Below, in pieces: positions 1 to 9,080 of a stretch of 64,000 nt of DNA. Under the pieces are notes generated by a model, which was not told where the DNA came from, searched no databases, and was given only the letters and a program-made list of their open reading frames with translations. A program made the translations under genes and the position numbers. How positions within the stretch are numbered: the stretch's first letter is position 1; the number at the start of each line of letters is the position of its first letter. The DNA is from Noviherbaspirillum galbum (GTDB taxonomy: Bacteria; Pseudomonadota; Gammaproteobacteria; Burkholderiales; Burkholderiaceae_D): positions 1-64,000 of the forward strand of contig NZ_JAAIVB010000080.1 in assembly GCF_010974945.1 (NCBI RefSeq). Reading direction: 5' to 3'.

Positions 1-3000
1 CGCCGGTGCTCAACGGCATCGTGGCCGGCGACGACATCAGCTACAGCTTCGGCTCGCCGACGTTTGCCAGCGCGAATGCGGGGCTGCGCAGCATCGTCTA
101 CAACTATGCCGGCTTCAGCGGTGCGGATGGCGGCAACTACCTGATCTCGGTGTCGGGCAACACGTCGGCCAGCATCACGCCCAAGACCTTGACGGTGAGC
201 GGTGTGACGGCATTGAACAAGGTCTACGACGGCACCACGGCGGCAACGATTACCGGCACGGCGGTGCTGAGCGGCGTGGTCGGGGCCGACAACGTCGTCT
301 TCAATGCGGGCAGCGGCACTGCCTTCGCCGACAAGAATGCGGGCGTGGCAAAGACGGTGACGCTCGGCGGCGCGGGCCTGGGCGGCACAGCCGCCGGCAA
401 TTATTCTCTCAGCCTGCCGACGCTGTCGGCCGACATCACGCCGCGCCTCTTGAACACGAGCGTCACCGCCGCGCCGCGCGCGTACGACGGCACGGCATCC
501 GCCTCCGTCGTCATCGCCGACGACAGGATTGCCGGCGACGTATTGACCGTGTCTTCGGTCGCCGCCAACTTCGCGGACAAGAACGCCGGCGCAGGCAAGG
601 CGATCGCCGTCTCGGGCATCGCGCTCGGCGGCGCGGATGCGGGCAACTATAGCGTCAACGCCACCGCCTCGGGCACCGGCACTATCACGCCAAAGGCCTT
701 GAGCCTGGGAACGGTGGCGGTTGCCGACAAGGTCTACGATGGCACCACGGCCGCGACGGTGGTATCCGCCTCGCTTTCCGGCATCGTCGCCGGCGACACG
801 GTGTCCTACGTGCCGGGCGTCGCCAGCTTCGCCGACAAGAACGTCGGCGCGCTCAAGGCCATCAGCTTCGGCGCGGGCGGCCTCGCCGGCAGCGATGCGG
901 CGAACTATACCCTCGGCGGCACGCCATCGGCCAGCGCGAGCATCACGCCCAAGACCCTGACGGTAGGTGGCGTGAATGCGGCCAGCAAGGTGTATGACGG
1001 CAACACTTCGGCCATCATCAGCGGCGGATCGCTCACCGGCATCGTCTCCGGCGACTCGGTCAGCTACGTCCCCGGCACCGGCCGCTTCGCCGACAAGAAC
1101 GCAGGCATCGGAAAGATCGTCGCCATCACCGGCGGCGGGCTGGGCGGCGCCGACGCCGGCAACTATCAGCTCAACGGCACGGCCAGCGCGAGCGCGGACA
1201 TCACGCCACGGGCCCTGACCCTCGCCAGCCTGGACGTGTCCAGCAAGGTTTACGACGGCACCACCGCCGCAACCATCAACGGCGGCACGCTGTCGGGCAT
1301 CGTCGCCGGCGACACGGTGAGCTACGTCCCCGGCAAGGGCAGCTTCGCCGACAAGAACGCGGGCACGGGCAAGTCCGTCACCGTGAGCGGCGGGACGCTC
1401 GGCGGCACGGACGCCGGCAACTATACCTTCAGCGGCACGCCGCTGGCCCGCGCGGACATCACGCCCAAGCCCCTGTCGCTGGCCGACGTGAGCGCCGCAT
1501 CGAAGGAATACGACGGCACCACGCTGGCAACCATTACCGGCGGTACGCTCTCCGGCATGATCAGCGGCGACCAGGTGGCCTACGTGCCCGGCACCGGCAG
1601 CTTCGTGGACAAGAATGCGGGCACGGCCAAGGTGGTCACCGTCAGCGGCGGCAGCCTCGCGGGCGCCGATGCCGCCAACTATCTCTTCAAGGGCGATACC
1701 AACGCCACCGCGGACATCGCGCCCAAGCAGCTCGCCTTGTCTGGCATCACCGCCGCCAGCAAGGTGTATGACGGCACGACGGCCGCCACGATCACGGGAG
1801 GCGACCTGGCCGGCGTCATCAGCGGCGATAGCGTGACCTACGTCTCGGGAAGCGGCAAGTTCGCAGACAAGAACGTCGGCGCGGGCAAGACCGTGACGGT
1901 GGCGGGAGGCAGCCTCGCGGGCGCCGACGCCGGCAACTATGCGCTCAATGGCAGTTCAAGCGCGACCGCCACGGCGGATATCACCCCGAGGAAGCTGACC
2001 GTGTCCGGCATCAGCGCCGCGAACAAGGTGTATGACGGCACCGTCGCCGCCACGGTCACCGGCGGCGCGCTGTCCGGAGCCGTAGATGGCGACAGCGTGG
2101 CCTACGTTGGCGGCAAGGGCAGCTTCGCCGACAAGAACGCGGGCACGGGCAAGACCGTTCGCGTGACCGGCGGCAGCCTGTCCGGCGCCGACGCGGGCAA
2201 CTACCTGCTTGATGGCAACGCGAGCGCCACGGCCGACATCACACCGCTCGCCCTGACCGTCAGCGGGCTGTCGGCGGCCAGCAAGGTCTATGACGGCACC
2301 ACGGCCGCCACCGTTTCCGGCGGCACGCTCAATGGACTGATCGCGGGCGACCAGGTTGCCTTTGCCCCGGGTGCGGCAAGCTTCGCCGACAAGAACGTCG
2401 GCACGGGCAAGGAAGTCAGCGTCAAGGGGGCGTCCCTGACCGGTGCGGACGCGGCAAATTATTCCGTCGGCAAGGCAACCGCCAGGGCCGACATCACGCC
2501 CAAGTCCCTGACCCTGAGCGGGATAGCCGCCCAGGACAAGGTCTATGACGGCACGACGTCCGCCACCATCGCCAGCAACGGCACGCTCAATGGCATCATC
2601 GCCGGCGACCAGGTCAGCGCGGTGCTGGGCGCGGCCAGCTTCGGCGACAAGAACGCCGGCAATGGCAAGCCGGTGACCATCGCGGGCGCGAGCCTGTCCG
2701 GCGGCGATGCCGGCAACTACATCCTTGGCGGCGCCGCCCTCGCGACCACGGCAAGCATCACGCCGCGTCCACTGGCGGTAACGGCGAAGGCGGACAACAA
2801 GACTTACGATGGCACCGCCGTGGCCGCGGTTTCGCTGTCCGACAACCGGATCGGCGGCGATTTGCTGTCGACGTCCTTCGGCAGCGCCGCGTTCGCCGAC
2901 AAGGAAGCGGGCACCGGGAAACCCGTCACGGTGTCAGGCATTAGCCTTTCCGGCCAGGATGCGGCCAACTACACGGCGAACGCGACGGCGACATCCAGCG

Positions 3001-4172
3001 CCGACATTCTCGCGGCGGCCGCGCCAGCGGTGACGCCGACGGTCGCGACCCTGGTGCCGGCCACCGTGAACGCCGCCGCGTCCATGCCGGTGACCCAGGT
3101 TGCCGCGGCCGCGCCGTCGATGGCGTCGCCGCTTGCCATCAAGCCGGCGGCCAGCGCGGGAGATCCCTCCGCCGGAGCGGGAAGCACCGCCCCGGGTGCG
3201 TCGAGCGCCTCGTCCAGTTCCAGCAGTGCCGGCAGCAGCAATGCAAGCAGCACCTCGAGTCCGGCGAGCTCTTCCTCGCAGTCCAGTTCCAGCAGTTCAA
3301 GCAGCTCCAGCACGTCATCGTCGAGTTCATCGAGTTCATCGAGCTCCTCCACGACCGGATCGGCGAATGCCACGCAGGATGCCGCCCCCGCGAAAGACGG
3401 CGCCGGCACCGGCGCCACGGCAGGCAAGGCGGACACCCCGGCCAAGGGCGGCAACGACAGCGCCAAGGGCAGTGACAACGCCAAGGGCGCCAAGGACTCC
3501 ACCAAGGGCGGCAACGAAAAGGGCTCGGGCAGCGCGAAATCGGAAAAGTCCGACAAGGCCGGCGGCCAGGGTTCGAAGTCGGAGAAGGGCAAGTCGGGCG
3601 ACGGTTCCGGAAAGCAGGCGAATGCAAAGGGAACGGCGGCCGGCAATGCTGACAAGAACGGCAAGCCGAAGCAGGGCGCAACGGCCACGGCGGCAGCGGG
3701 TGGCGCGGCCAGGCCGGTAGCGGGCGCCGCCAACGCCGCCGCAGCGGCTGGGAATGCCGCCGCGCAGCAGGGCGGCGCGATCGCGAACCGCCTCGCAGGC
3801 ATGGCACCGAACGGCATGTCACCGAACGGCGCGTTGCCGCCGAAATCCGTGCCGCTGGCCGACAAGACCCACCTGACCGCATTTAAGGGATCGAATCCCT
3901 ATTCCTGCCTGAACGCCGATCTGTCGGCATGCGCCGGGCCGGCAAAGTCCGGGGCAACGCAGCCTGCCGCGGCCGCTGCCGCCGCGGCAGCGCCCGAGTC
4001 GCAGCGTTCCGCCCAGGCCGCGGCCTACGACGTCATGAAGCAGTCCTTCGATTCCGTTCCCTCGCGCCACAATTCCGGCGTGTCGCACGCCGGCAAGACC
4101 AAGGCACAGATCGAGATCCACCAGACGACCGAAGACGTCAACATGATCAACACCATCCTGCTGTTCCTTTAA
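1..4172 (+). CDS. YDG-repeat large surface protein, 5' end outside window
   Basis: The reading frame is open from the window edge, so the N-terminus (signal and any haemagglutination/secretion domain) is missing. What is visible is one partial and about eleven full YDG-type repeats of roughly 80-85 residues, each with the pattern KVYDGTT, then FADKNAG, then GADAGNY and ITPK. These are followed by a Ser-rich linker (about nt 3180-3360), a Gly/Lys/Ser-rich stretch (about nt 3360-3700), an Ala-rich stretch, and a C-terminal part with a Cys pair (SCLNADLSAC). YDG repeats are known from very large filamentous-haemagglutinin-like exoproteins, where they form a stalk. No LPXTG, PEP-CTERM or autotransporter barrel is seen at the C-terminus, which ends in a short hydrophobic tail. 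An adhesin role is an inference. The next two genes follow at 30 nt and with a 4-nt overlap and may belong to the same operon. Confidence 0.85.
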   Translation, partial: PVLNGIVAGDDISYSFGSPTFASANAGLRSIVYNYAGFSGADGGNYLISVSGNTSASITPKTLTVSGVTALNKVYDGTTAATITGTAVLSGVVGADNVVFNAGSGTAFADKNAGVAKTVTLGGAGLGGTAAGNYSLSLPTLSADITPRLLNTSVTAAPRAYDGTASASVVIADDRIAGDVLTVSSVAANFADKNAGAGKAIAVSGIALGGADAGNYSVNATASGTGTITPKALSLGTVAVADKVYDGTTAATVVSASLSGIVAGDTVSYVPGVASFADKNVGALKAISFGAGGLAGSDAANYTLGGTPSASASITPKTLTVGGVNAASKVYDGNTSAIISGGSLTGIVSGDSVSYVPGTGRFADKNAGIGKIVAITGGGLGGADAGNYQLNGTASASADITPRALTLASLDVSSKVYDGTTAATINGGTLSGIVAGDTVSYVPGKGSFADKNAGTGKSVTVSGGTLGGTDAGNYTFSGTPLARADITPKPLSLADVSAASKEYDGTTLATITGGTLSGMISGDQVAYVPGTGSFVDKNAGTAKVVTVSGGSLAGADAANYLFKGDTNATADIAPKQLALSGITAASKVYDGTTAATITGGDLAGVISGDSVTYVSGSGKFADKNVGAGKTVTVAGGSLAGADAGNYALNGSSSATATADITPRKLTVSGISAANKVYDGTVAATVTGGALSGAVDGDSVAYVGGKGSFADKNAGTGKTVRVTGGSLSGADAGNYLLDGNASATADITPLALTVSGLSAASKVYDGTTAATVSGGTLNGLIAGDQVAFAPGAASFADKNVGTGKEVSVKGASLTGADAANYSVGKATARADITPKSLTLSGIAAQDKVYDGTTSATIASNGTLNGIIAGDQVSAVLGAASFGDKNAGNGKPVTIAGASLSGGDAGNYILGGAALATTASITPRPLAVTAKADNKTYDGTAVAAVSLSDNRIGGDLLSTSFGSAAFADKEAGTGKPVTVSGISLSGQDAANYTANATATSSADILAAAAPAVTPTVATLVPATVNAAASMPVTQVAAAAPSMASPLAIKPAASAGDPSAGAGSTAPGASSASSSSSSAGSSNASSTSSPASSSSQSSSSSSSSSSTSSSSSSSSSSSSTTGSANATQDAAPAKDGAGTGATAGKADTPAKGGNDSAKGSDNAKGAKDSTKGGNEKGSGSAKSEKSDKAGGQGSKSEKGKSGDGSGKQANAKGTAAGNADKNGKPKQGATATAAAGGAARPVAGAANAAAAAGNAAAQQGGAIANRLAGMAPNGMSPNGALPPKSVPLADKTHLTAFKGSNPYSCLNADLSACAGPAKSGATQPAAAAAAAAAPESQRSAQAAAYDVMKQSFDSVPSRHNSGVSHAGKTKAQIEIHQTTEDVNMINTILLFL
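180..3010 (+). repeat. Array of YDG coding repeats
   Basis: About eleven coding repeats of roughly 240-260 bp lie in one frame. Each contains a Tyr-Asp-Gly codon triplet, a 'tcgccgacaagaa' core (FADKN) and 'ggcaactat' (GNY). Units differ by many synonymous and some conservative changes, so the array is old rather than freshly amplified; units 2 and 11 are the most divergent (PRAYDG, NKTYDG). Confidence 0.85.
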
Positions 4173-4202
4173 TGTTCAATCCCGCTGAAACGAGCCGCTG
4201 CC

Positions 4203-5018
4203 ATGCTTAACTTCTTTCATTCGCTGACGACGATACAGATCGGCGCATTGCTCCTGACCATGGGCCTGACCATGTCCACCATCGCGCCGCTGGTCGCGCG
4301 CCGCTATTTCCACTGGGCGCCGAGCGAGCCGCTGGCGAAGGGCGCGGAGGAATCCTTCAAGGTGATGATTTCCCTGTCACTGCTGCTGCTGGCGTTCTGC
4401 ATGGTGCGCAGCCAGGGCGATCATCGCAGCGTGGAAGACTTGGTATCGCGGGAAGCCACGGTGATCATCAAGCTCGACCGCGCCTTCGCCGCGTTCGGCG
4501 GCAGCAACGGCACGCGCATGCAGGGCGTGCTGATGAATTACGCCGATGCGGTGGTGAAGAAGGAATGGCCGCTGCTGGAATCGGGCGGACGCAGCGACGC
4601 GGTGACGACTGCGCTGAACGAACTCAACCTGGGCACCAAGACGCTCGATCCCGAGTCGGCGCAGCAGCAGATCGCGCGCGCAGAAATCCTGGCCGCCTTC
4701 ACCCAGCTCAGCGACCTGCGCGAAGCGCGCCTGTCCGCGAGCCGCCTCAAGCTTCCCGATTACCTGTGGCATGCCATCCTGACGAGCATTACCTGCGCGC
4801 TCGTGCTCGGCTGGCTGCAGACGCCAACGAGCAAGATGGTGCCTTATGTCGGCGGCGTGTCGCTGGCGCTGTCGCTGCTGATGACGGTGCTGATTTCCAC
4901 CGCGGGCATTTTCGAGGGTGAAAACGCGGTGACGCCCGAGCCGATCGAGAAAGCCATCTCCATGCTCGGCAAGACCCTGGTCGCCGAGGGACCCCAGACC
5001 GAAGGACCGAAGAAATGA
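4203..5018 (+). CDS. DUF4239-like inner-membrane protein
   Basis: The 271-residue product has four hydrophobic segments (about residues 8-30, 52-68, 188-208 and 213-236) with a hydrophilic, charged region between the second and third pairs. This layout resembles the DUF4239/bestrophin-like family, a group of bacterial membrane proteins of unknown function; the family call is from general pattern and is tentative. It begins 30 nt after the YDG protein and its stop overlaps the start of the next gene (ATGA), so all three are probably co-transcribed. No catalytic motif is visible. A link to secretion or anchoring of the YDG protein is possible but rests only on position. Confidence 0.6.
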   Translation: MLNFFHSLTTIQIGALLLTMGLTMSTIAPLVARRYFHWAPSEPLAKGAEESFKVMISLSLLLLAFCMVRSQGDHRSVEDLVSREATVIIKLDRAFAAFGGSNGTRMQGVLMNYADAVVKKEWPLLESGGRSDAVTTALNELNLGTKTLDPESAQQQIARAEILAAFTQLSDLREARLSASRLKLPDYLWHAILTSITCALVLGWLQTPTSKMVPYVGGVSLALSLLMTVLISTAGIFEGENAVTPEPIEKAISMLGKTLVAEGPQTEGPKK

Positions 5019-5734
5019 AACACGCAGCACTCCTCCTCATCGCATGCGCCGCGTTTTGCGGCTCGGCCGGCGCCGAAGAAGAGGGAACCAAGATCGACTA
5101 CAAGCTCACCGGATCGTACTACCACGCGAGCAACGGCAACGATGCCGAGGACATCAACCTGCGCGCCACCGTCGGCGATTCGAACTACTGGATCGGCCAC
5201 TATCGCGAAAAGGATGGATTCGCTCAGTCGCGCCTCGGCATGGATACCCGCTTCGACCTGCATGAACTGCTGCGCGCATCAATCTCGCCCGAAATCGGCA
5301 CGCTCGGCTACAAGTCGCTTAACCTCGGCGCGGAAGTCGGCGGCGAGACCTACGCCATCCTGGGCATTGGCCGCACCAACCTGCGACCTTGCTTCAACCT
5401 GAATTTCGATCCGTGCGATGCCATCACGGTCGGAGTGGGCACCCGCGCCATCAAGAATATGGATATCAACCTGTTTGCGGTGATCGATGACCGCCTGGAC
5501 ACCCAGCAGCGCGTGACCCACCTGAACTGGCGCTACCGCATCGCCAAGGGCCAGCGCCTGACGATCGGACTGGTCTACAAGAGCGGCTTCACGGATGAAA
5601 ACGTCTACATCCATGGCCGCGGCCTGATGCTTGGATACGATTACAACGATTTCTTCTTCCGTATCAGCCGCGACGAGTATGCCGGCTTCAGCAACGTGCA
5701 CCTGACGCGCTTTGCCGGCGGCATGCGCTTCTGA
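5015..5734 (+). CDS. Small outer-membrane beta-barrel protein
   Basis: The start overlaps the previous stop by four bases (ATGA), which suggests translational coupling. The 239-residue product begins with a clear signal peptide (MKHAALLLIACAAFCGSAGA, cleavage before EE). It then shows alternating polar/hydrophobic strands rich in Tyr, Gly, Arg and Asn, and ends in Phe (GGMRF), the typical last residue of a BAM-assembled outer-membrane barrel. At about 220 mature residues it could form an 8-12 strand barrel. No enzymatic motif (PagL, PagP, OmpA-C) is recognised. It is too small to be a two-partner secretion TpsB pore and lacks POTRA domains, so if it serves the YDG protein it does so by another route. 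Confidence 0.65.
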   Translation: MKHAALLLIACAAFCGSAGAEEEGTKIDYKLTGSYYHASNGNDAEDINLRATVGDSNYWIGHYREKDGFAQSRLGMDTRFDLHELLRASISPEIGTLGYKSLNLGAEVGGETYAILGIGRTNLRPCFNLNFDPCDAITVGVGTRAIKNMDINLFAVIDDRLDTQQRVTHLNWRYRIAKGQRLTIGLVYKSGFTDENVYIHGRGLMLGYDYNDFFFRISRDEYAGFSNVHLTRFAGGMRF

Positions 5735-5768
5735 GCTGGGATGGTAGGGGCGCTGGATGCTTCGGCGC

Positions 5769-6767
5769 CTATCTCGCGTTACGCTGAGATGCTGAATCCA
5801 CTGTCATCCAGTGAACTGCATCATTCTCCTGGTGAACGTCGCTTGAATCTGCCGATGATTGATCGCTTGGCTGCTGATTTTTCAATGCCTGCTTGATGGC
5901 ACCTCCGGCGTACGCCAGGTATGCTTTATGAATCAGCATGTGGAATCGGGTTTTCATCACCGGTCGGAATTGTTCCGCATGCTCGGCCGGTGCCGGCAGC
6001 TTCTTGAGGTCGATGCGGTCGCACTTGCTCTTGAATTCCGCGAGCGCGGGCATGATCAGATCGTTTGAGATATGGCTGTTGATGACCTTATGCATCGCAG
6101 CCCTGTGTTCGGCTCCTTCTGAACCGCCAAAGACTTTATCGTTGGGAGCGATAATTTCGAAATACTTGTCGAACTTATCGCGTGACATATTTTTCATCAT
6201 CAGCCGGAGTTCGAGCTCGTAATCCTTCTGCACGAGCTTACGTACGCCCTGGTCAACCGCTATCTTAACAAGGTGATTTTCGACTTCTTTCGTTATCCCA
6301 TTTCCGTTGCTCAAGGCTTTCTTGTAGTTGTCTTCCAGATTTTTTCGTATCTTCGCAAATACCTTGCCGTAAGTCGCTACGAATTTTGCATATAGTTCGG
6401 GTTGCAACGTCTTATCCGGTACGTCAATGTGTATGTGTAAGTTTTTGCAATGCTTGAGGATTTCAAGTCGGGCGGTGCTGGCGAGGGTATTTACCTTGTC
6501 CTTTATTTTCTGACGCTCCATTGCCTCTGCTTTTTGCTGAGTGGCCTTGGAAATGGTGAAGCCTTTGCCCGGCATGATGGTTGCCTTTTTAGAGGGCTCA
6601 GATTTGCCGGCATCACCCCTCGGTATGTCTGCGGGTCCTGAAAAGATATTCTGACCGTCCCCGGGTGACTTCGTCTTGAATGAAGGCAGGTTCTTTAAAG
6701 GTTGCTCTTCGGCTTTTGTAAGAAGGGGAGCCGGAGCGGCGTTTCCGTTTACGATGGGGAGCTTCAT
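5769..6767 (-). CDS. Orphan hydrophilic protein, lower GC, effector-like
   Basis: I do not recognise this 332-residue protein. The start at 6767 is chosen because GAGG lies six bases upstream; the frame extends further but without a ribosome site. The first ~75 residues are Pro/Gly/Ser/Lys-rich and probably disordered; the remainder is helical, rich in Lys, and free of membrane segments or signal peptide. Base composition is visibly lower in GC than both neighbours, which suggests horizontal transfer. It converges on the barrel gene with only 34 bases between stops. The architecture (disordered N-terminus, single orphan gene, foreign composition) resembles secreted effectors, but no motif proves it. 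Confidence 0.6.
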   Translation of the reverse strand: MKLPIVNGNAAPAPLLTKAEEQPLKNLPSFKTKSPGDGQNIFSGPADIPRGDAGKSEPSKKATIMPGKGFTISKATQQKAEAMERQKIKDKVNTLASTARLEILKHCKNLHIHIDVPDKTLQPELYAKFVATYGKVFAKIRKNLEDNYKKALSNGNGITKEVENHLVKIAVDQGVRKLVQKDYELELRLMMKNMSRDKFDKYFEIIAPNDKVFGGSEGAEHRAAMHKVINSHISNDLIMPALAEFKSKCDRIDLKKLPAPAEHAEQFRPVMKTRFHMLIHKAYLAYAGGAIKQALKNQQPSDQSSADSSDVHQENDAVHWMTVDSASQRNAR

Positions 6768-6909
6768 GACATACCTCGGTAGGGGTTCGGGGAAAGGGCC
6801 AGGGTGCAGGCACCCATGGTCACATCCCCGCACGGTACGAAACCGCGCCCGAAAAACCGAGAGGTATTATTAAGCCTTAATCATTGCGCAAAGCCCCGCC
6901 AGCACGGCA

Positions 6910-7638
6910 TCACACCCGCAGCCACGCGCCCTTGTACACGATGGGCCCGCCCGGCGCCTCCGGATTGCCCGAGCCGCCTTTCTTCTCCAGCGTGATCGCC
7001 AGCACCGGAGCATTGTCGGGATTGGCGTTTTCCGGCAGGGGCAGGGTAACGACGCCGTTGGCGGCAACCAGGCCTAGCGAGCGTACCGTGCCATCCTTGC
7101 GAACGGCCCACAGTTCGAGGCTCTTGTCGTCCGCGACGGTTTGCGGCGTCACCACTTTCACCGTCATCACGCGCCGCTTGTCGTCGCCTGTAATCAGCAT
7201 GACGGTCTGAGACTTGTCGTCCGCCAGCGTGGCGACATAGGCCGGTGCCGACACGCCGGGTTCGGGCAGGCGAGTCAGCAGCACGGTGAGGAGGATGGTG
7301 GCTGCCGCGGTGGAAACCATGCCGAGGCCGCGCCAGAAGCCGAGGTCTTCGCGCAGGCCGAGCCAGAAGGACCGGCGCGCCGGTCGCGCCTGGGCGGCGG
7401 GCGCGATGCGGCGCTCGATGGCGGCCCAGACCTGGGGCGAAGGCTGCGCCGCCGGCGCGAATTCGGCCATCGGATGCAGGCGGTCCTGCCATTCGGCGAC
7501 CGAGCGCTTGAGTACCGCGTCATCCCGCAGCCAGCGCTCGAAGCGCCGCCGCGCGCCGCCGCGCAGCGTGCCGAGCACATATTCGCCGGCGAGCTGTTCG
7601 CGCAGCCCGTCGTTCTCGCGGAGTTGCCGGAGGTTCAT
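6910..7638 (-). CDS. RskA-type anti-sigma factor
   Basis: The 242-residue product has an N-terminal cytoplasmic region (about residues 1-95) with the LAGEYVLGTL segment seen in anti-sigma-K/RskA proteins, one membrane helix (about 107-125, STAAATILLTVLLT) and a C-terminal periplasmic region (SLELWAV, ITLEKKGGSGNP) typical of the RskA C-terminal domain. The start is placed at 7638, where ATG overlaps the stop of the sigma-factor gene (ATGA); the open frame upstream lies inside that gene. The role is to bind and silence the cognate ECF sigma factor until a signal triggers proteolysis. The signal is not evident from the sequence. Confidence 0.85.
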   Translation of the reverse strand: MNLRQLRENDGLREQLAGEYVLGTLRGGARRRFERWLRDDAVLKRSVAEWQDRLHPMAEFAPAAQPSPQVWAAIERRIAPAAQARPARRSFWLGLREDLGFWRGLGMVSTAAATILLTVLLTRLPEPGVSAPAYVATLADDKSQTVMLITGDDKRRVMTVKVVTPQTVADDKSLELWAVRKDGTVRSLGLVAANGVVTLPLPENANPDNAPVLAITLEKKGGSGNPEAPGGPIVYKGAWLRV

Positions 7639-8240
7639 GCGCCTCCCATCCCGCCGGGAAGGGCATCGAGCTTGGCGAGGCAATTGCGCAGCTTCTCGAG
7701 GCTGCGCCGGATCCAGGTCTTGACGGTGCCGATCGGCAGCTTCATCTGCTCGGCGACCTCGCTGTGCGAGAGGTCATGGAAGAACGCCATCGCCACCGCT
7801 TGGCGGTGCTGGCCGTCGAGACGCGACATGCACCCGGCCAATGCCTTCGCATCGCCGCTGAGCTGCAGCGCGTCGAGCGGCGTCGGATCGGGGCTTTCGA
7901 GTGCGGTCATGACGTCCTTGTCGAAGGTATCGGCGTCGAGTTCGAGGGTGTCGTCCTGGCGGCGCAGCAGGTCGAAGGCCTTGTTGCGCACGATGGTAGT
8001 CATCCAGGTCATGGGGGCGGCGAGGCTGGACTGGTAGCTTGCGGCGTTATTCCAGATGTTGACGAAACTTTCCTGCAAGACTTCCTCCGCGAGTTCGCGC
8101 TTGATCAGTATACGCAGCGCGAAGGCAAACAGTTTCGCCGAGGTAGCGTCGTAGAGTTGCCGGAAGGCGGCCGTGTCCTGGCGCGCCGTTGCTGCCAGCC
8201 AGTGTCGCAGTTGCGCTTGGTATTGTTCGTCGGTCGCCAC
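7635..8240 (-). CDS. ECF RNA polymerase sigma factor (SigK/RpoE-like)
   Basis: The 201-residue protein has sigma region 2 (about residues 25-95, with AEEVLQESFVNIW and TWMTTIVRNKAFDLLRR) and region 4 (about 135-190, HRQAVAMAFFHDLSHSEVAEQ followed by GTVKTWIRRSLEKLR, a classic helix-turn-helix). Regions 1 and 3 are absent, as in ECF sigmas. The start codon is GTG, with GGGAG about ten bases upstream. It is translationally coupled to the downstream anti-sigma gene, the usual arrangement for this family. Target promoters are not apparent in the window. Confidence 0.9.
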   Translation of the reverse strand: MATDEQYQAQLRHWLAATARQDTAAFRQLYDATSAKLFAFALRILIKRELAEEVLQESFVNIWNNAASYQSSLAAPMTWMTTIVRNKAFDLLRRQDDTLELDADTFDKDVMTALESPDPTPLDALQLSGDAKALAGCMSRLDGQHRQAVAMAFFHDLSHSEVAEQMKLPIGTVKTWIRRSLEKLRNCLAKLDALPGGMGGA

Positions 8241-8520
8241 GTGGAGACGCTCCCTTACCGTAAATCAACGGAATTGCCGAATTTATTCGGTGCATTTCAA
8301 GCTGCCCGAATTATAAGTCAGCCAGGCACTTTTCAAAGGAAGGTTTTTGACGATCTGTCAAGGACGGGCAGGGCGCAGCGCCCAAGGACGAGATTTGCGA
8401 AACGACCCGGGAAACAACACAATCGGCATGGCACGCATTTCACAAGGCGATATATTGCACCGCATGATAGAAAAAGCACGGTCATGCTCTAAAATGGGAT
8501 TTTCTACGAATCCGACGAAG

Positions 8521-8898
8521 ATGACCGATTCCGTCCGTGTCGACAAGTGGCTTTGGGCCGCACGTTTTTTCAAGACCCGCACCATGGCGACCGACGCCGT
8601 GGATAGCGGCAAGGTCAGGCTCAATGGGGAGCGCATCAAGCCGGCGCGCGGCGTGAAGGCGGGCGACCGGCTGGACATCGACAACGGGTCCACCGAATGG
8701 GAAGTGATCGTCGCCGACGTGGCCGAGAAGCGCGGTTCCGCCACCGTCGCCCAGACCCTTTACCAGGAAACCGAAGAGAGCGTCGCGCGGCGCGAGACGA
8801 CGGCAGAGCAACGAAAATATTTCCGCGAGCCGAGTGCGATGCTGAAGGGACGGCCAACCAAGCGAGACCGGCGATTGATCGACAAGACCGGTTCCTGA
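8521..8898 (+). CDS. hslR: S4-domain RNA-binding heat-shock protein 15 homologue
   Basis: The 125-residue protein opens with the S4 fold signature VDKWLWAARFFKTR, followed by KVRLNGERIKPARGVKAGD, which is the pattern of HslR (Hsp15). Hsp15 binds stalled 50S subunits carrying nascent chains and helps recycle them. The start at 8521 gives the usual family length; an in-frame ATG at 8494 would add nine residues and cannot be excluded because neither has a strong ribosome-binding site. The basic C-terminal tail (KRDRRLIDK) is also typical. It appears to be transcribed alone. Confidence 0.85.
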   Translation: MTDSVRVDKWLWAARFFKTRTMATDAVDSGKVRLNGERIKPARGVKAGDRLDIDNGSTEWEVIVADVAEKRGSATVAQTLYQETEESVARRETTAEQRKYFREPSAMLKGRPTKRDRRLIDKTGS

Positions 8899-8992
8899 CC
8901 CGCCAAGCCATTTACCCTCCCGACAGCGCGACACATGATTTTTCTCATTAGTACTGTCTGGAAGCACTAGAAAGAGGACTCTAAGTTCTCGT

Positions 8993-9020
8993 TTGACATT
9001 TAAACTGCCGTGGATAATAG
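8993..9020 (+). promoter_or_regulatory. Probable sigma70 promoter of the tetR-fad genes
   Basis: A perfect -35 TTGACA (8993-8998) is followed after 16 bases by TAATAG (9015-9020). The region is AT-rich against a GC-rich background. The start codon of the TetR gene is about 60 bases further on. Confidence 0.6.
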
Positions 9021-9049
9021 TACGAGCGTTCGCTTCAGTGTCCTCGTAC
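9020..9049 (+). promoter_or_regulatory. Inverted repeat, candidate TetR operator
   Basis: GTACGAG (9020-9026) and CTCGTAC (9043-9049) form a perfect 7-bp inverted repeat spaced by 16 bases. It begins at the last base of the predicted -10 element and covers the expected transcription start, where a bound repressor would block initiation. Autoregulation by the downstream TetR protein is an inference. Confidence 0.45.
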
Positions 9050-9080
9050 GATCACCGACGATTCAACAGAAGGACATATC

